Notes under the pieces: generated by a model
The model's database searches: none
Seen by the model: the letters and a program-made list of their open reading frames with translations, nothing else
What the model was told of the DNA's origin: nothing
DNA from: Sistotremastrum niveocremeum HHB9708
Lineage: Eukaryota; Basidiomycota; Agaricomycetes; Sistotremastrales; Sistotremastraceae
Direction of reading: 5' to 3'
Assembly: GCA_001630475.1 (NCBI GenBank)
Contig: KV419396.1
Span: 917,565-981,564, forward strand
DNA: 64,000 nt
In this document: piece by piece, positions 12,301-23,540 of the stretch
Numbering within the stretch: the stretch's first letter is position 1
How the letters are laid out: the number at the start of each line of letters is the position of its first letter
Position numbers and translations under genes: made by a program

Positions 12301-14055
12301 TTATTTCTTCACAATGCTCACCACTGTACGGCGCATCAGACCATGAAGCTATAGTTATTGGAAGCTCTTACCGTCCTCGTCTTCCAAGACGTGATCGAGA
12401 CCGACTTTCTGCCCTCTTGAATGCTTCGCGCTAGACCCCCACACGACGGCACTGATACACATACGTGAGCTTCATCCAGCGATGAAATTAAAGGAGCGCA
12501 CTATTTCATCTGCTTCGCGATTTCTTTGTGAATCGAATTACAGAAATCTTCGATCGTCGATTTCCCTCGTTTGAGTACAACAGGGGTATCGTAATCGGGC
12601 GATTGACCACGAGGTTTGGTATACACGCGAACGAGATCAAGGGAAGACCACATCTTTTCAATCAGTTCGTCCACGTTTAGCCATTCGCGTGAGGAGATGG
12701 GGACGCTGTTCGGAATCTTGTATCTAGATCGACGAACAAATCAACAATAGATCACCCCGAGATGGAGATAGCATACAAAAGGTCTAGTTCTTCTATCGAT
12801 ATTGCGTCGATCTGCGAAAGAGGTCAGTGGATAGGACGGAAATAAGGTCAGAGCTCACTTTATTCAGAACCTGCCGACGAGCTTCAGAATCAGCAGAGAC
12901 TCGGGGTCTTGACACTTACATAGACTGCAGGTATGTAAACTCTGCAACGAAATCAGATCGATCGCAGCTATTGTGCACATCACTTACCTGTTTCCCTCGA
13001 TCACGTCCACCAGGTCATCGGCAGTGGCACCAGGTTCTCGGATAGCAACATCAGCATTGTTAATCTTGAATTCACTGAGCACGGCCTTGATCTCATCATG
13101 ATCGATATTCGTCAGTGGCACGGTATTCGAGATGGCAATCCCTATCCAGCAAATCAATAATACGTTTCTCTGCATACAAAACAACTCACCTCCTTTATCT
13201 TTCCTTCGAACGATAATTGAAGGCGGTCGCTTATTTAATCTGATGCCAAACCCTTCCAACTCTCCTTCGATAATCTTCTTGTCTCCCAGAGGTTTCAAGA
13301 CATCCAAGACGATAAAAATCAAGTTGCATGTCCTGGCGACTGACATTATCAGGTTCGCACCACCAGCATGTTGCACAAGTGAGTCACATCACCAGCAATC
13401 ACTGAGAGACGTTTAGCAAGCGTCGTGGTCCACTGAGCGAAAGCGTACCTTGTCGTCCTCTCCCACGTCCATCATTGGCACCTTCGATAATTCCAGCTGG
13501 GAAACGCGTTTCGAATCAATATCGTGAATCATGGCATTGTTGCAATACACATACGTAGATCCAAGATCTGAATTGGAGCACCGTGAACTTTCACTGTGCC
13601 AGGGACCGTCGTTAGAGTTGTAAAGTCAATTTCCGATACTTCAGAGTGTGTTCCCGTCAGCTTAGACATTAAAGTGGACTGATGATGGTCAGCCCTGCGT
13701 CTTGGATATACGGTGAAGACTCACCTTCCCCACACTCGGAAAGCCCACAAATCCCACCGACGCAATTCCCGTCCGTGCAACATCGAAACCGACACCGCCC
13801 CCGCCTCCACCTCCTCCACCGGGTGGTGCAATGAGTTCTCTTCGTAATTTGGCGAGTTTCGCCTTCAGAAGCCCGAGATGGTAACTGGTCGCTTTATTTT
13901 TCTGGGCTAGTTACGTCGTGAGCAGAGCCACATGGTTTCCCGAGAGCGAGGCGTACTGCGAGCCTGAAATAACCGTCAATATACTACAGAACACATATAC
14001 TGCAAGTCCATACCATTTCATCTTCAATCTCCTTGATTTTCTGGACGGTCGTCAT
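12301..14055 (-). CDS. RBG1: Developmentally regulated GTP-binding protein DRG1 (Rbg1)
   Basis: A ribosome-associated Obg/DRG-class GTPase that helps resolve translational pausing. The N-terminus [16 protein letters not shown] begins the basic helix-turn-helix region. A Gly-rich linker of nine or so glycines follows. Then come G1 ([15 protein letters not shown]), G2 ([10 protein letters not shown]), G3 ([18 protein letters not shown]) and G4 (VLNKIDAIS). The C-terminal TGS domain starts at [16 protein letters not shown] and ends [17 protein letters not shown]. Multiple short introns split the gene. It converges with CNB1 (206 bp between stops) and shares a 256-bp divergent promoter with the KCH channel. 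DRG1 is preferred over DRG2 from the motif wording. Confidence 0.93.
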
Positions 14056-14311
14056 TTTATATTCAGAGTTTGTACACGATTGGAGACAAAGCGAATCGGG
14101 AATAAGAAGCGGAGATTGAACCTATTGTGTTTCCAATTGCTCGCCTCGATCACCGCGTCGCTCACTCTCGTTCACCCACACTCTCTTCCTCGTCCTGGCG
14201 TCGAGCTGCTCTGCTTTGTCTGTCATCGTCGAGCAACTCGCTCCTACCCCGCCCACTCGCTTTCAATAACCTGCATCGAGCATCTACTTTCCTTTACTGC
14301 TTTCGTTCAAC

Positions 14312-16108
14312 ATGTGCTTCACCGGTCCAGCATGGAAGAGAGAGGTCGTCCCAGATCATAAGGTGCGTTTCAAATGCGGATTGAGAGAGTGGCTTTGGCT
14401 CATGCCACCACGTAGTTCGACTTTGTGGACACGCGCGACTTTCATTCAAAATCTTTCGGAATACGCATGCGGTAGCTACTCAACTCAGCCTCGGAATCAT
14501 TAATCATTCCTAATGGCCGATCAGATATCTTTGGGTATACATACTCGTGGTCAAATCGTTTCTGGTCTACGTCTCCGATATCTTCACAAGTGTCACCATG
14601 TTGACAACACATGGGTGGTCCAACACGATCTTCCAGTCATGTCCGCAGACCGAAACCAACGGTTGTGTTTTCATCCCATTTGATGTCGGCAAATGGCTCT
14701 TCGTCGGTTGCATTATCTTTTCGTTTTTACTCGTGAGGCGCTTTGCTATGAAGTTTGGTTACCTATCTAACACCGCTCTAACAGCTGGCCTATGAAGCCC
14801 GAAAAGCGAAGAAAATCATAGCAAGCCGCGATATATCCTATGCATTCACCAACGTCATGGCCCAGAGCTATTACAGCCTACGTATGAGACACAATTGTGT
14901 TATGGACGAATCACTCAACTGTCCCAGGGTCTTACGATCACTTCTGCTTTTTCTGCCACATCAGTGATTCTACAAAGAAGAAGGATGACTTTGCTTTCTT
15001 CATTTTCTTTACCTTCAAAGGTTTGTCCATGTGGCCCGCCGGATTGATCATGCTGATTTGTATGATAGGCTGGAAACGTCTTCTTCTTGCTGATGGCCCT
15101 CGTCAATCCATCAACGCTCTCACACTCTATTCTTTCTATCTCGCCAAGAAAGATGACGGCTCCTTTTGGGACTTTTCCAAATACTCGGACGATCTCATTA
15201 CTTCCGGACTGATTATCTCAACACTTTTCACCGTCTTGATCTTTGCTGGATCTTTGTTGATGCTCATCGTTGCGGGCATATGTTACATTCCCCTTCTCTG
15301 CTATATTCAAGGCAACTTGAAGGTATGGTCTTCGTTGCTTATACGCTCACAATCTGACCGAACGTAGGAATACTGCTGCCATAAAGTTGACAAGAGAATC
15401 GCAGAGATCGTGAAGCGTAAGAACAAACAACGTCTTGCCAAAGCAGCAGCGCTCGCACGGAAAGAGGCTGCAGGCGACTTCTCGCATTTGAAGAACAAGA
15501 AAGGAGAATTCATTGCAAACCCTCTTCCTCAGCCCACGTTGCCCAACGTTTTCTTGGAAGATATCGAGAAGGAGGACAAAATGTCAATGCGAACCCGAGT
15601 CGAGCCCAATCCAAACGGTTATCCACAAACCGTCTACAAAGATTATTCCTATAACCCGGGTCCTGCAAACTCCGTGGACCCAAATTCTGAATACCCTCCC
15701 ATGCCGGCATACTACAGTAACCCTCATCAACATCACTACCAGCCGGATCATTACGCTGCTTCTACCGCCACATTACCCGACGATGGGACATTATACGAAA
15801 ACGATCAAGGCTCTTATAATTACGCCGATGAGTATGCAGTCAGTCATACCCATCTTACAGCAGCTGCTGCCCCGGTCAGCGGGTATCAAGAAGCTGCATA
15901 CCCTCCTCCACTCCACAATCCCCACAGTGCTGGCATTGAGGGATCTTTCCCCCGCGATCATTACGCGACGACCAACCGCGGTCACGACCTGGAAGTTCCA
16001 CAACGACACTCTCGGCCAATTAGTACTGCCAGTGGTGTTAGTGGGCTTGCGTATGATCACGATTACGGTTCGGAGGAAGCGCAACCATCCGGCGGACGAT
16101 ATCGATGA
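14312..16108 (+). CDS. KCH1: KCH-type fungal potassium channel/transporter
   Basis: The family contains yeast Kch1/Prm6, which promote K+ influx and thereby Ca2+ channel activation. Exons begin 14312..14362 (MCFTGPAWKREVVPDHK), then FDFVDTRDFHSKSFG. Several hydrophobic segments follow: YLWVYILVVKSFLVYVSDIF, KWLFVGCIIFSFLL, and a pair around LITSGLIISTLFTVLIFAG and LLMLIVAGICYIPLLCYI. The conserved block AYEARKAKKIIASRDISYAF and the SYDHFCFFCHISDSTKKKDD stretch are characteristic of this fungal family as I remember it. The cytosolic tail from about 15410 starts highly basic (KRKNKQRLAKAAALARKEAA), then is Pro/Tyr/His-rich and disordered. The family call rests on recall of the conserved blocks. 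Confidence 0.8.
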
Positions 16109-16405
16109 GGTTTTCTTTAGTATTCTGTATTATTACTACTCTTCCTGTGTCATTATTTACGGGGTCTTTTTCGTTTCCCTCCGAACATTGTCATGGTTTA
16201 GCGCTACGTGCAGATTGGTATGGTAATGCCATGGCTGTACACAGAATATAACACAAGCATGAGGATGCGGGAAAACATACAAAAAGACAACTACAGTATG
16301 AGTCATGAGTGGTATGAAGACAAGCAGAAAGGATGGTCATGAGGAAGATTATGGACATGAGGTAGCATAACAGAAACGTGAAATGTGTGGAATGGCCAAA
16401 GCGCA

Positions 16406-18077
16406 TTAGCCCCAGCCATCCCAACGGCCGAAGCGTCTGAATTCTTGCAAAGTACATCGTCTTTCAGAGTGGCTGTCCTGGTCAAACTCGTCCTCCTTCT
16501 CCTTTCCCTTCACACTTGCTGGTCGGGAAATAGCAACTGGAGATGACCGCCCTAATGGCGAGGAAGGGATCCTGGGTGATGCTCCTTGATTCTTCAGATC
16601 CGACTGAGCAGATTGGGCGGAAGCGGAGGGAAGAGCCAGTCGATACCACCCTCCGCTGTACGTGAGGGCTATCAATTGATATTCCGGTTTAGACTCGAGT
16701 GCTTTGCCCTTGCCCTTGCCTATGCCAGGAAGATCAAGGGTCTCCGACGGCACTTCAATCCATGTGACGATGCATTTCTCCTCCTCCCCCGCATCACTTT
16801 CATCTCGTGATTTGGGAGAAGACGAAAGCATAATATGCGAGGATGCTGCGGGTAGGCGATAATGTGCATAGGACCATTGCGATGCGAAATATTTGGGCAA
16901 CTTGATGAACGGCGATAGCGGAGAAAAGGACGAGGTACGATTGCTGTAAGACGGGATCAAATGACGAAGGGTCTGGATAAATGTAGATAGTACCTTGGAC
17001 CTTCACCTGAACCCAAGGAGAAAATATGAACCGTGCCCTTATCGCTCCAGCAGCAGATTTCTTGCTCGTCTGGTCGGAAAGCCGTCCCGTAGATCTCTGC
17101 CTTGTCACTGCCACGACGCAGCTCTTTCACGAGGCCGCCTGTCGTGGCATCCCATACCCGCACGAGGGTTCCTTGAGAAGACGTCGTGGCTAGTAATCGC
17201 CCAGATTGCGTCACCGATAGCGTTGTCAATGCTGTCTTGTGAGCTACGATAAAAGGCGGGGCTTTCTTCGGGGAGACTTGGGGTGGTTTGGGGATGCGGG
17301 GCTCTCTGTATGTGGGAGAAGTGGTGACAGATAAAGGCGGAGGTGGACAGGGAGAAAGATGTATAAGTTGCACGTGGCCAGCATGTTGACCCAGGATTGC
17401 TAGCAGAGTAGATCCCGGTGTAGATGCCATAGCCACAAGACCTGCGGATAGAAGTGACGATCAGTACGAGATTATTTCGCAGAATATCCAGCCCCGCGTT
17501 GGCTGACTGCTCGCCCTTCTCGAAATCGGTTTCGCAGGTCCACTCACCACGCGGATGGTCATAACTGTCGTTCATGGCGACTCACCCCTCGGATTATCCC
17601 AAGTAGCATACTCTATCACTCTACTCACTCCTTTCTCGCTCACTTTGAACAGGACCACTCTTGACCTGAAGGCAACGCTGAGCCATCCTCTCCGACACGC
17701 AAGTCCAAGAACAGGTTCTCTGAATTCCAACTCGGCTGCCTCGCGCCCTGCGGCCTCGTCCCAAATGATGACTTTATTCCGAGGGTAATGAGGACTTCGA
17801 CCACCGCCGACAAGGAACAGGATAGAAGAGGTTTGACAGGGATGTACAATGTTCAGTGTTCCGTTCTTCAGCTCTAAAATAATATGAGCGACCTCAGCAC
17901 GAGTGCTTGCGTGCGTCTAGACTGACCACGCTTCTTAAGGAGCTTGAGAGGCCATGTCTCATAGATCGCAAAGCCAGACGGTGTTGAACAAGTGAAGATA
18001 CGCCCCTCAGCTTCAAATCTGATGTCAATTAATTGTGTTGGATTTGTTGCAAATATCGACTGTCGAGCGAGATGCAT
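16406..18077 (-). CDS. PROPPIN (Atg18/Hsv2, WIPI3/4-like) phosphoinositide-binding WD-repeat protein
   Basis: A seven-bladed beta-propeller that binds PtdIns3P on pre-autophagosomal membranes or endosomes. The N-terminal blade has IRFEAEGRIFTCSTPSGFAI. Next is the hallmark LVGGGRSPHYPRNKVIIWDE. The basic motif is LRRG (VKELRRGSDKAEIYG), a variant of the FRRG lipid-binding motif in the same position. After it come FRPDEQEICCWSDKGTVHIF and a C-terminus with LIALTYSGGWYRLAL and CTLQEFRRFG. The wording resembles the Hsv2/WIPI3-4 branch. Several short introns split it. The N-terminus is the least certain part: the ATG at 18077 gives MHLARQSIF, and an upstream exon is possible. The Cys-rich gene lies head-to-tail upstream. 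Confidence 0.85.
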
Positions 18078-18345
18078 GCGTTGGGCGCGCGGCTATCCAA
18101 GGAGTGTTTGTCGGAATCGGATGTATGGGCCTCATGCTCCGGATTGTAACAAGCGGAAATACAAACTTGGATTGGCGTGACATAGAGTACAATGAGACAA
18201 GGTAATACATAGTAAAGCATGTGCATGAAACGAATCCCGTGAGTAAACTGGATCTTGCTCTCGACCACGACCCTCAACCTACGCCGAGGCCCATTCTGAG
18301 CGAACAAAAAGACAAATGCGTGGTATACATGAACAGACAGACGCC

Positions 18346-19714
18346 TCAATGGCGCGACGACTGACCTACAGCGATGGCGATGGAGTTGGGAGACCCTGAG
18401 AAGGTGGAGATGGTGCTATGGCGGTGTGGTTTGGCTCGCGTCACGGTGAGCGATGGATTCCACTCTGGTGGTGGCTGTAAACTCAGGTCACGGACAGTCT
18501 GCAACGCAGCGGTAAACTCTGCATTTTCAGCCCTCGTGTTCTCTAGTTCAATGGCTCGGGCTTCTGCCTGGCGCTGCAACTCCTGATCTGACTCGTCCGA
18601 AAGATAGTCCGTGAAGCCATCTGAAACAACAGTAGAGGCTATTACTGAAGAAACAGCACCCGATGAAGAGCACGACTCGGAGCCACTCGTCGAGCCAGAA
18701 GTGTCGCTCATGTTCGTCAAGTCCTCGAGCATGGTGGCTCGACGAGTTAGGGTTGGACTTACCAAAGTGAGCAAGTCTCTGCCCTCAGTTGGCTCTCGAG
18801 ATGCCTTTGGAGACGGCCTATTCTCGGAGACTTGTATTCGAGGTGTAGATGGACTGGGAAATGATGGGAGGATCCTGTCAGGAGTGCGTACTGCTATATC
18901 AGGCCTCTTCTCGCTGGGTTCTCCAGGCAGCTTTGTCATTTTCCGGTTAGGGGTTCGAGCTACGTCGGCTGACAGAGGCGTGGTTCCGGCTGGAGCAGCC
19001 GCAGCGGCGTGACTCGATGAAGGAGGCGATGAAGATGCAGGAGACAAGAGAGGTAAAGTATGTTGCAATGGAGAGCTGTCCCTGGCAGGGGGTGTACGTT
19101 CGCGATTTTTGTCCCGATCAGGAATCGCTAGCGTCGGTTTCGCGGTGGTAGCGCTTGTCTTCCTAACACTATTGCTAGAACGCATTGACCCTGAAGTGAC
19201 GACAGATGGGAGACCAAGGGGGATCGCGACGTCAGAGGGGATCGGAACATTGTGGATTATGCTGACGGCGACCCATTCAGATGGATCTTTCAGATAGCCA
19301 TGCTCCGATGGCTTTGGTGGGCGACAGCACCCTGGCCAGCCAGTGTTCAAGAAAGCGCGATCGTTGGATGAATGTGGATGTTTACGAGCCCACTGCCCAG
19401 ATTGGTAAGCTCTTGGTACAAAAACGGTAATTGGCGGGGACCCCATTGGGAGATGGTCGTGCTTACTTTGCAGTATCCACATCCGTTGAAGAGGCTCAGC
19501 TCAGCGTTGCGGAAATGGACAACATCGAACCTTGGATGGTTCTGCCTGTTCCGGCAGACGGAGAGCGGAAGATGGGGGCAGCTGGAAGCGACGCTGAGAA
19601 GACAATGCAAGGGCGACGGGAAGAGCTGGAGACTTACCCCAAACGGGGTGGATTGACCTTGCACATTGCGCAGGTTCTCGTGACCTGTTCGAGAGAGCCT
19701 TTGGGATAGCACAT
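18346..19714 (-). CDS. Unknown protein with an N-terminal Cys-rich, probably zinc-binding domain and disordered C-terminus
   Basis: CDS complement(18346..19392, 19467..19545, 19638..19714), 400 aa; all phases fit. The first about 115 residues look folded: RTCAMCKVNPPRLG, NGCGYCKWARKHPH, NTGWPGCCRPP, then EWVAVSIIHNVPIPSDVAI. The CxxC pairs and the CC suggest a structural zinc site. The remaining about 280 residues are Ser/Pro/Thr/Ala-rich with scattered acidic runs, and contain a coiled-coil-prone stretch (QRQAEARAIELENTRAENAE). There is no signal peptide or membrane segment. I do not recognise the family. The ATG at 19714 is chosen because the first exon carries the first CxxC and splices in frame. 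Confidence 0.75.
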
Positions 19715-20159
19715 AGCGGCCGGTTGTTGTCAGGGCAAGTCGGGAAGGAAGTGAACTAGATATCGGACGTGACGCTGAGAACCTGCAGCGTGGGGTAGGG
19801 AGTACACGAGGCGGTCGTGAATACCAAGTTGGGCTATCTGGACTGCAGAGACGATTAGAAACCTGAATTGTGCGGGATTTTTCCCAGAAGAAAATGTTTG
19901 CCTGGGAGTGCTATTATAACTACGATGTTGGGTTACAGAACACAACAGCGACTAGAGATTACAAGGCATAAGTACTTTACCCAACCCGCACGCGTTTTGC
20001 GCGAGGCAGAAGGAAGCATAGCTCGGCCGTTGCCGCTCGTCCACGGAACCGGCGTTCTCAATTGCTGATTACGTAATGTTCACCGCCTCCATCTCCAATA
20101 ATCTGTTGATGCAAGTGACGCGCCCTTGGCCATCGACCTCCCTCCATCCGCACTCCTAG
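19715..20159. promoter_or_regulatory. Divergent promoter region between the Cys-rich gene and NCS-1
   Basis: These 445 bases lie between two start codons on opposite strands. I recognise no open frame with a domain. They must contain both promoters, but no clear TATA box or repeated motif stands out. Confidence 0.4.
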
Positions 20160-21003
20160 ATGGGCAAATCGCAAAGCAAACTCTCGCCGGACCAGCTCGC
20201 CGACCTCCAGAAACACACCTACTGTGAGCAATCTCCACCATCGCCCCGGCCACCTCTTATATCACCGCTCAGTCGACAAGAAGGAGCTCCAGCAATGGTA
20301 CTCCAATCGCCGCACATCCTCACTGCATGCTCGTTCAGCTGACATCTGTCTGTCTCTTTCCAAGGTACAAGGGATTCTTGAAGGACTGTCCCTCCGGCCA
20401 ACTCGATAAAACAGAATTCAGCCGCATCTACAAGCAGTTCTTTCCGTTCGGAGATCCAGGCCAATTCGCGGATTTTGTTTTCAACGTCTTTGACGAGAAT
20501 AAGAACGGGACAATCGATTTCAAAGAGTTCATCTGTGCCCTGAGCGTCACGAGTCGGGGCCGGCTAGATGAGAAACTGAAATGTGCGGCATAGGCGATTG
20601 CCTTTCCGAGATATCGCATGCTGATTTATTCGCGCAGGGGCGTTCCAACTATACGACATCGACGGCGATGGATTCATCACCTATGACGAAATGCTGCAGA
20701 TTGTACAATCGATATACAAGATGACCGGTCAGATGGTCAAATTGCCCTCCGATGAAGACACCCCTGAAAAGGTACGCCACTTGTGAATTTTTTGGAGCGA
20801 TGTTTTTTACGTCAAAGCAGCGGGTGGACAAGATCTTCCGGAACATGGATCGAGACAAGGATGCGCGGCTGACATACGACGAATTTGTGGAGGGGAGCAA
20901 GCAGGATCCGACTATAGTGCAGGCAAGCTCTCGTTGTAATATTTCGTGACATTACCTGAACACGGCATGACAGGCACTCTCATTATACGACGGTCTGGTA
21001 TAA
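20160..21003 (+). CDS. NCS1: Neuronal calcium sensor NCS-1 / Frq1
   Basis: An EF-hand Ca2+ sensor that activates the PtdIns 4-kinase Pik1 at the Golgi. CDS join(20160..20223, 20273..20297, 20365..20582, 20638..20771, 20821..20922, 20974..21003), exactly 190 aa, as in the family. The N-terminus [17 protein letters not shown] fits myristoylation. It has [18 protein letters not shown], then EF hands at [25 protein letters not shown] and [13 protein letters not shown]. The end [11 protein letters not shown] is the canonical C-terminus. The last intron (20923-20973) starts with GC; no GT donor preserves the conserved C-terminus, so it is a GC-AG intron. The 25-nt second exon would be missed by simple gene finders. 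Confidence 0.97.
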
Positions 21004-21288
21004 TATATTCATAATGCCACATTGTACGATTTCCGGGTGCTGGGCAATGGCAGAGAACTGTATCGACCGACATGGCTCGGAGTGTATTAGACCTCCTAAT
21101 CAAGTGTTTACTTATTGTTTGCTGTTGATATCATAAAGCAACCTTGTACCGATGTTGGCTCCGCGGGGCCGAGGCGTGATGACTCGTCCAGAATTTTCTG
21201 CACAAAACGACGTTCACGTTCGACTGTGAAGGGTTCGGGCACACCGGACACGAGGCAGCGCGACTGAGCGCTTGAGAGGCGCGAACAG

Positions 21289-21308
21289 ACGCGAGTGGAT
21301 CACGTGCT
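21289..21308 (+). promoter_or_regulatory. ACGCGAG plus CACGTG element upstream of RNR2
   Basis: ACGCGAG (21289-21295) is followed five bases later by CACGTG (21301-21306) within GATCACGTGCT (21298-21308). The same 11-mer and ACGCGAG motif occur upstream of PRI1. ACGCG is the core of the fungal MBF/SBF G1-S site. Two further ACGCGT sites lie at 21380-21385 and 21464-21469. Confidence 0.55.
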
Positions 21309-21493
21309 CCTGAGAAAGTCAAACATGGCTCGCGAAAATAAACAGAGTCGATTCGCGTCCGACCCTTTCTCTCACCACAACGCGTCTCTTGAACCGCGAC
21401 TGTCACATAGTCCCAACCTCCATCTCAACCACCACCATCTCTGCTATCCCCAGTCTCCTCTAGACGCGTCTTCACCCTCTTTCATCGCAGACA

Positions 21494-23027
21494 TGGTTGC
21501 CGCAATCGACTCGCCCCCCGCCGCCCTCCCCTACGACACCCCCTCCAAGGGCGTTGCCACCGCTCTCGACAAGTTCAACATCGAGACACCTATCAAAGCC
21601 AAGCTCTTCAAAGACACCGAGCTCGAGTCCAAGAAGGAAAAGGAAGTCGTCGTCGAAGATGACTTTGAAGCCAACCGTCTTCGCTTCGTCGGCGACGTCG
21701 ACCTCCCCGAAAGCGAAGAGCCTCTGCTTAAAGAGTCAAGAAGAAGATTCGTTCTCTTCCCTATCCAATACAACGAGGTAAGCGCGTCGCTCATCGTTCT
21801 GACTCGACACCGACTAACCCCTTTTGTAGATCTGGATGATGTACAAGAAGGTAGCTGCTATTGTCGCGACCTTGTCTCTGCCACATACTGAAACATTCTT
21901 GTCCAGGCTGAGGCAAGTTTCTGGACTGCTGAGGAGATGGACTTGTCCAAGGATCTCCACGACTGGAACAACAAGCTCAATGACAACGAGCGTCACTTCA
22001 TCTCTCATGTCCTTGCCTTCTTCGCTGCTTCCGACGGTATCGTCAATGAAAACTTGGTCGAGCGCTTCAGCAACGAAGTCCAAGCCGCCGAGGCTCGTTG
22101 TTTCTACGGTTTCCAAATCATGATGTAAGTTTTTCGATCTCGTCCACGAGTGTATCTAATGATCGACGTTTAGGGAAAACATTCACTCCGAAACCTACTC
22201 CCTTCTCATCGACACTTATATCAAGGACATTAACGAACGTGAATATCTCTTCGATGCCGTCGATACTATTCCTTGTGTCAAGCGAAAGGCCGAGTGGGCT
22301 CTCAAGTGGATCTCTGACAAACGCTCAACCTTCGCTGAGCGATTGGTCGCCTTCGCTGCCGTTGAGGGTATCTTCTTCTCAGGATCCTTTGCATCAATAT
22401 TCTGGCTGAAGAAGCGTGGTCTCATGCCTGGTCTCACCTTCTCAAACGAGCTCATCAGTCGAGATGAGGGCATGCACACAGACTTTGCTTGTCTCCTGTT
22501 CAGCCACCTGAATAAGCGCCCTCATCCCGATACCGTGCGCAGGATCATCACTGAGGCCGTCGTCATCGAGCAAGAGTTCTTGACTGGTATGTCGATTGTC
22601 TTTACGCCTTGTCCACGTCATTTATCTATGTCTAGATGCTTTACCGGTATCACTGATTGGTATGAATGCTACCCTGATGGCTCAATACATCGAGTTTGTT
22701 GCCGACCGACTCTTGGTTGCCCTCGGTAACGAGAAAGAGTATAACTCTGCGAACCCTGTATGCTATTGTTTTCGATGGCGCCCACTGTCACTCACAGCGC
22801 TATAGTTCGACTTCATGGACATGATCTCGCTTCAGGGCAAGACGAACTTCTTCGAGAAGAGAGTATCAGATTATCAAAAAGCAAACGTCAACCAGAGCTC
22901 AACATCAACCGATGAGGACGATGAAGAAACCCCTGAGCCTCAGCAGAAAGATTTGTGAGTAACTACTCTATCGCTCAGAGGGCTCTTGTCTCACATACGT
23001 CTCAGCTCGTTTGATGAAGACTTCTAG
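21494..23027 (+). CDS. RNR2: Ribonucleoside-diphosphate reductase small subunit (R2)
   Basis: The di-iron/tyrosyl-radical subunit of class Ia ribonucleotide reductase, supplying dNTPs. Key stretches are the metal ligand region [45 protein letters not shown] (radical Tyr and ligands Glu/His), [35 protein letters not shown] and VVIEQEFL. The C-terminal FSFDEDF is the tail that docks on the large subunit; its first residue spans the last intron. The start is ambiguous: the frame is open to an ATG at 21325. The ATG at 21494 is preferred because two ACGCGT sites (21380, 21464) and the CACGTG element would otherwise lie in or against the coding region. There are about five short introns. Confidence 0.95.
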
Positions 23028-23205
23028 ATTCTAGACTTCGACTAGATTGTTACCCCCTGCATCCTCTCACCATTCTGTCCTTCGCACCTTGTCTATAATG
23101 TTCATAGCTTTGTCCTATATTGTCTATATGTACCAACACTTCCATTGACTTATTACAACTGTTTCAAATACGATTCCCATTTCTCACATTTATATCCGTG
23201 CTTAA

Positions 23206-23453
23206 CTCCGAGACACTGGAAACAAGGCTGAGTTTGTTTGAGACATCCACTATGTTTCGTAAGCTTTCCACTTTGCACTGACTCGTTGAGTTGACGGCCT
23301 TAATGCTATTTCGTCCTTCGTTGATGTCTCGGACAATAACATTGTGCCATGTCGGCCGCGGATGCATATCCTTCTTTGGTCGGTTTGAAACATCCGTCCA
23401 CTTCATCTGTTTACTTTGATTCCGAGACAAAATTTTGGGTCCGAGACATCCGC
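23206..23453. promoter_or_regulatory. Cluster of six TCCGAGACATCC-like motifs upstream of the LRR gene
   Basis: Copies or near copies occur at 23207 (TCCGAGACA), 23237 (TTTGAGACATCC), 23323 (reverse orientation, GATGTCTCGGAC), 23384 (TTTGAAACATCCGTCC), 23421 (TCCGAGACA) and 23440 (TCCGAGACATCCGC). They lie 90-335 bp in front of the LRR start. No known factor is assigned. Confidence 0.6.
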
Positions 23454-23463
23454 TGTTCAAACG

Positions 23464-23471
23464 ATATATAA
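23464..23471 (+). promoter_or_regulatory. TATA box of the LRR gene
   Basis: TATATAAG lies about 75 bp upstream of the ATG at 23541 and just downstream of the last copy of the repeated motif. This is a typical core-promoter position. Confidence 0.55.
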
Positions 23472-23540
23472 GAAATCCAGAAATGATTTCGGTCGTCCAA
23501 CTTGGTCACTGGTTGATCCCGTATTGTAATCTTCTGATAC

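Noticed and set aside
14127-14384. Open frames before the KCH gene
   Set aside because: They overlap the divergent DRG1/KCH promoter and the true KCH first exon in other frames, with no domain.
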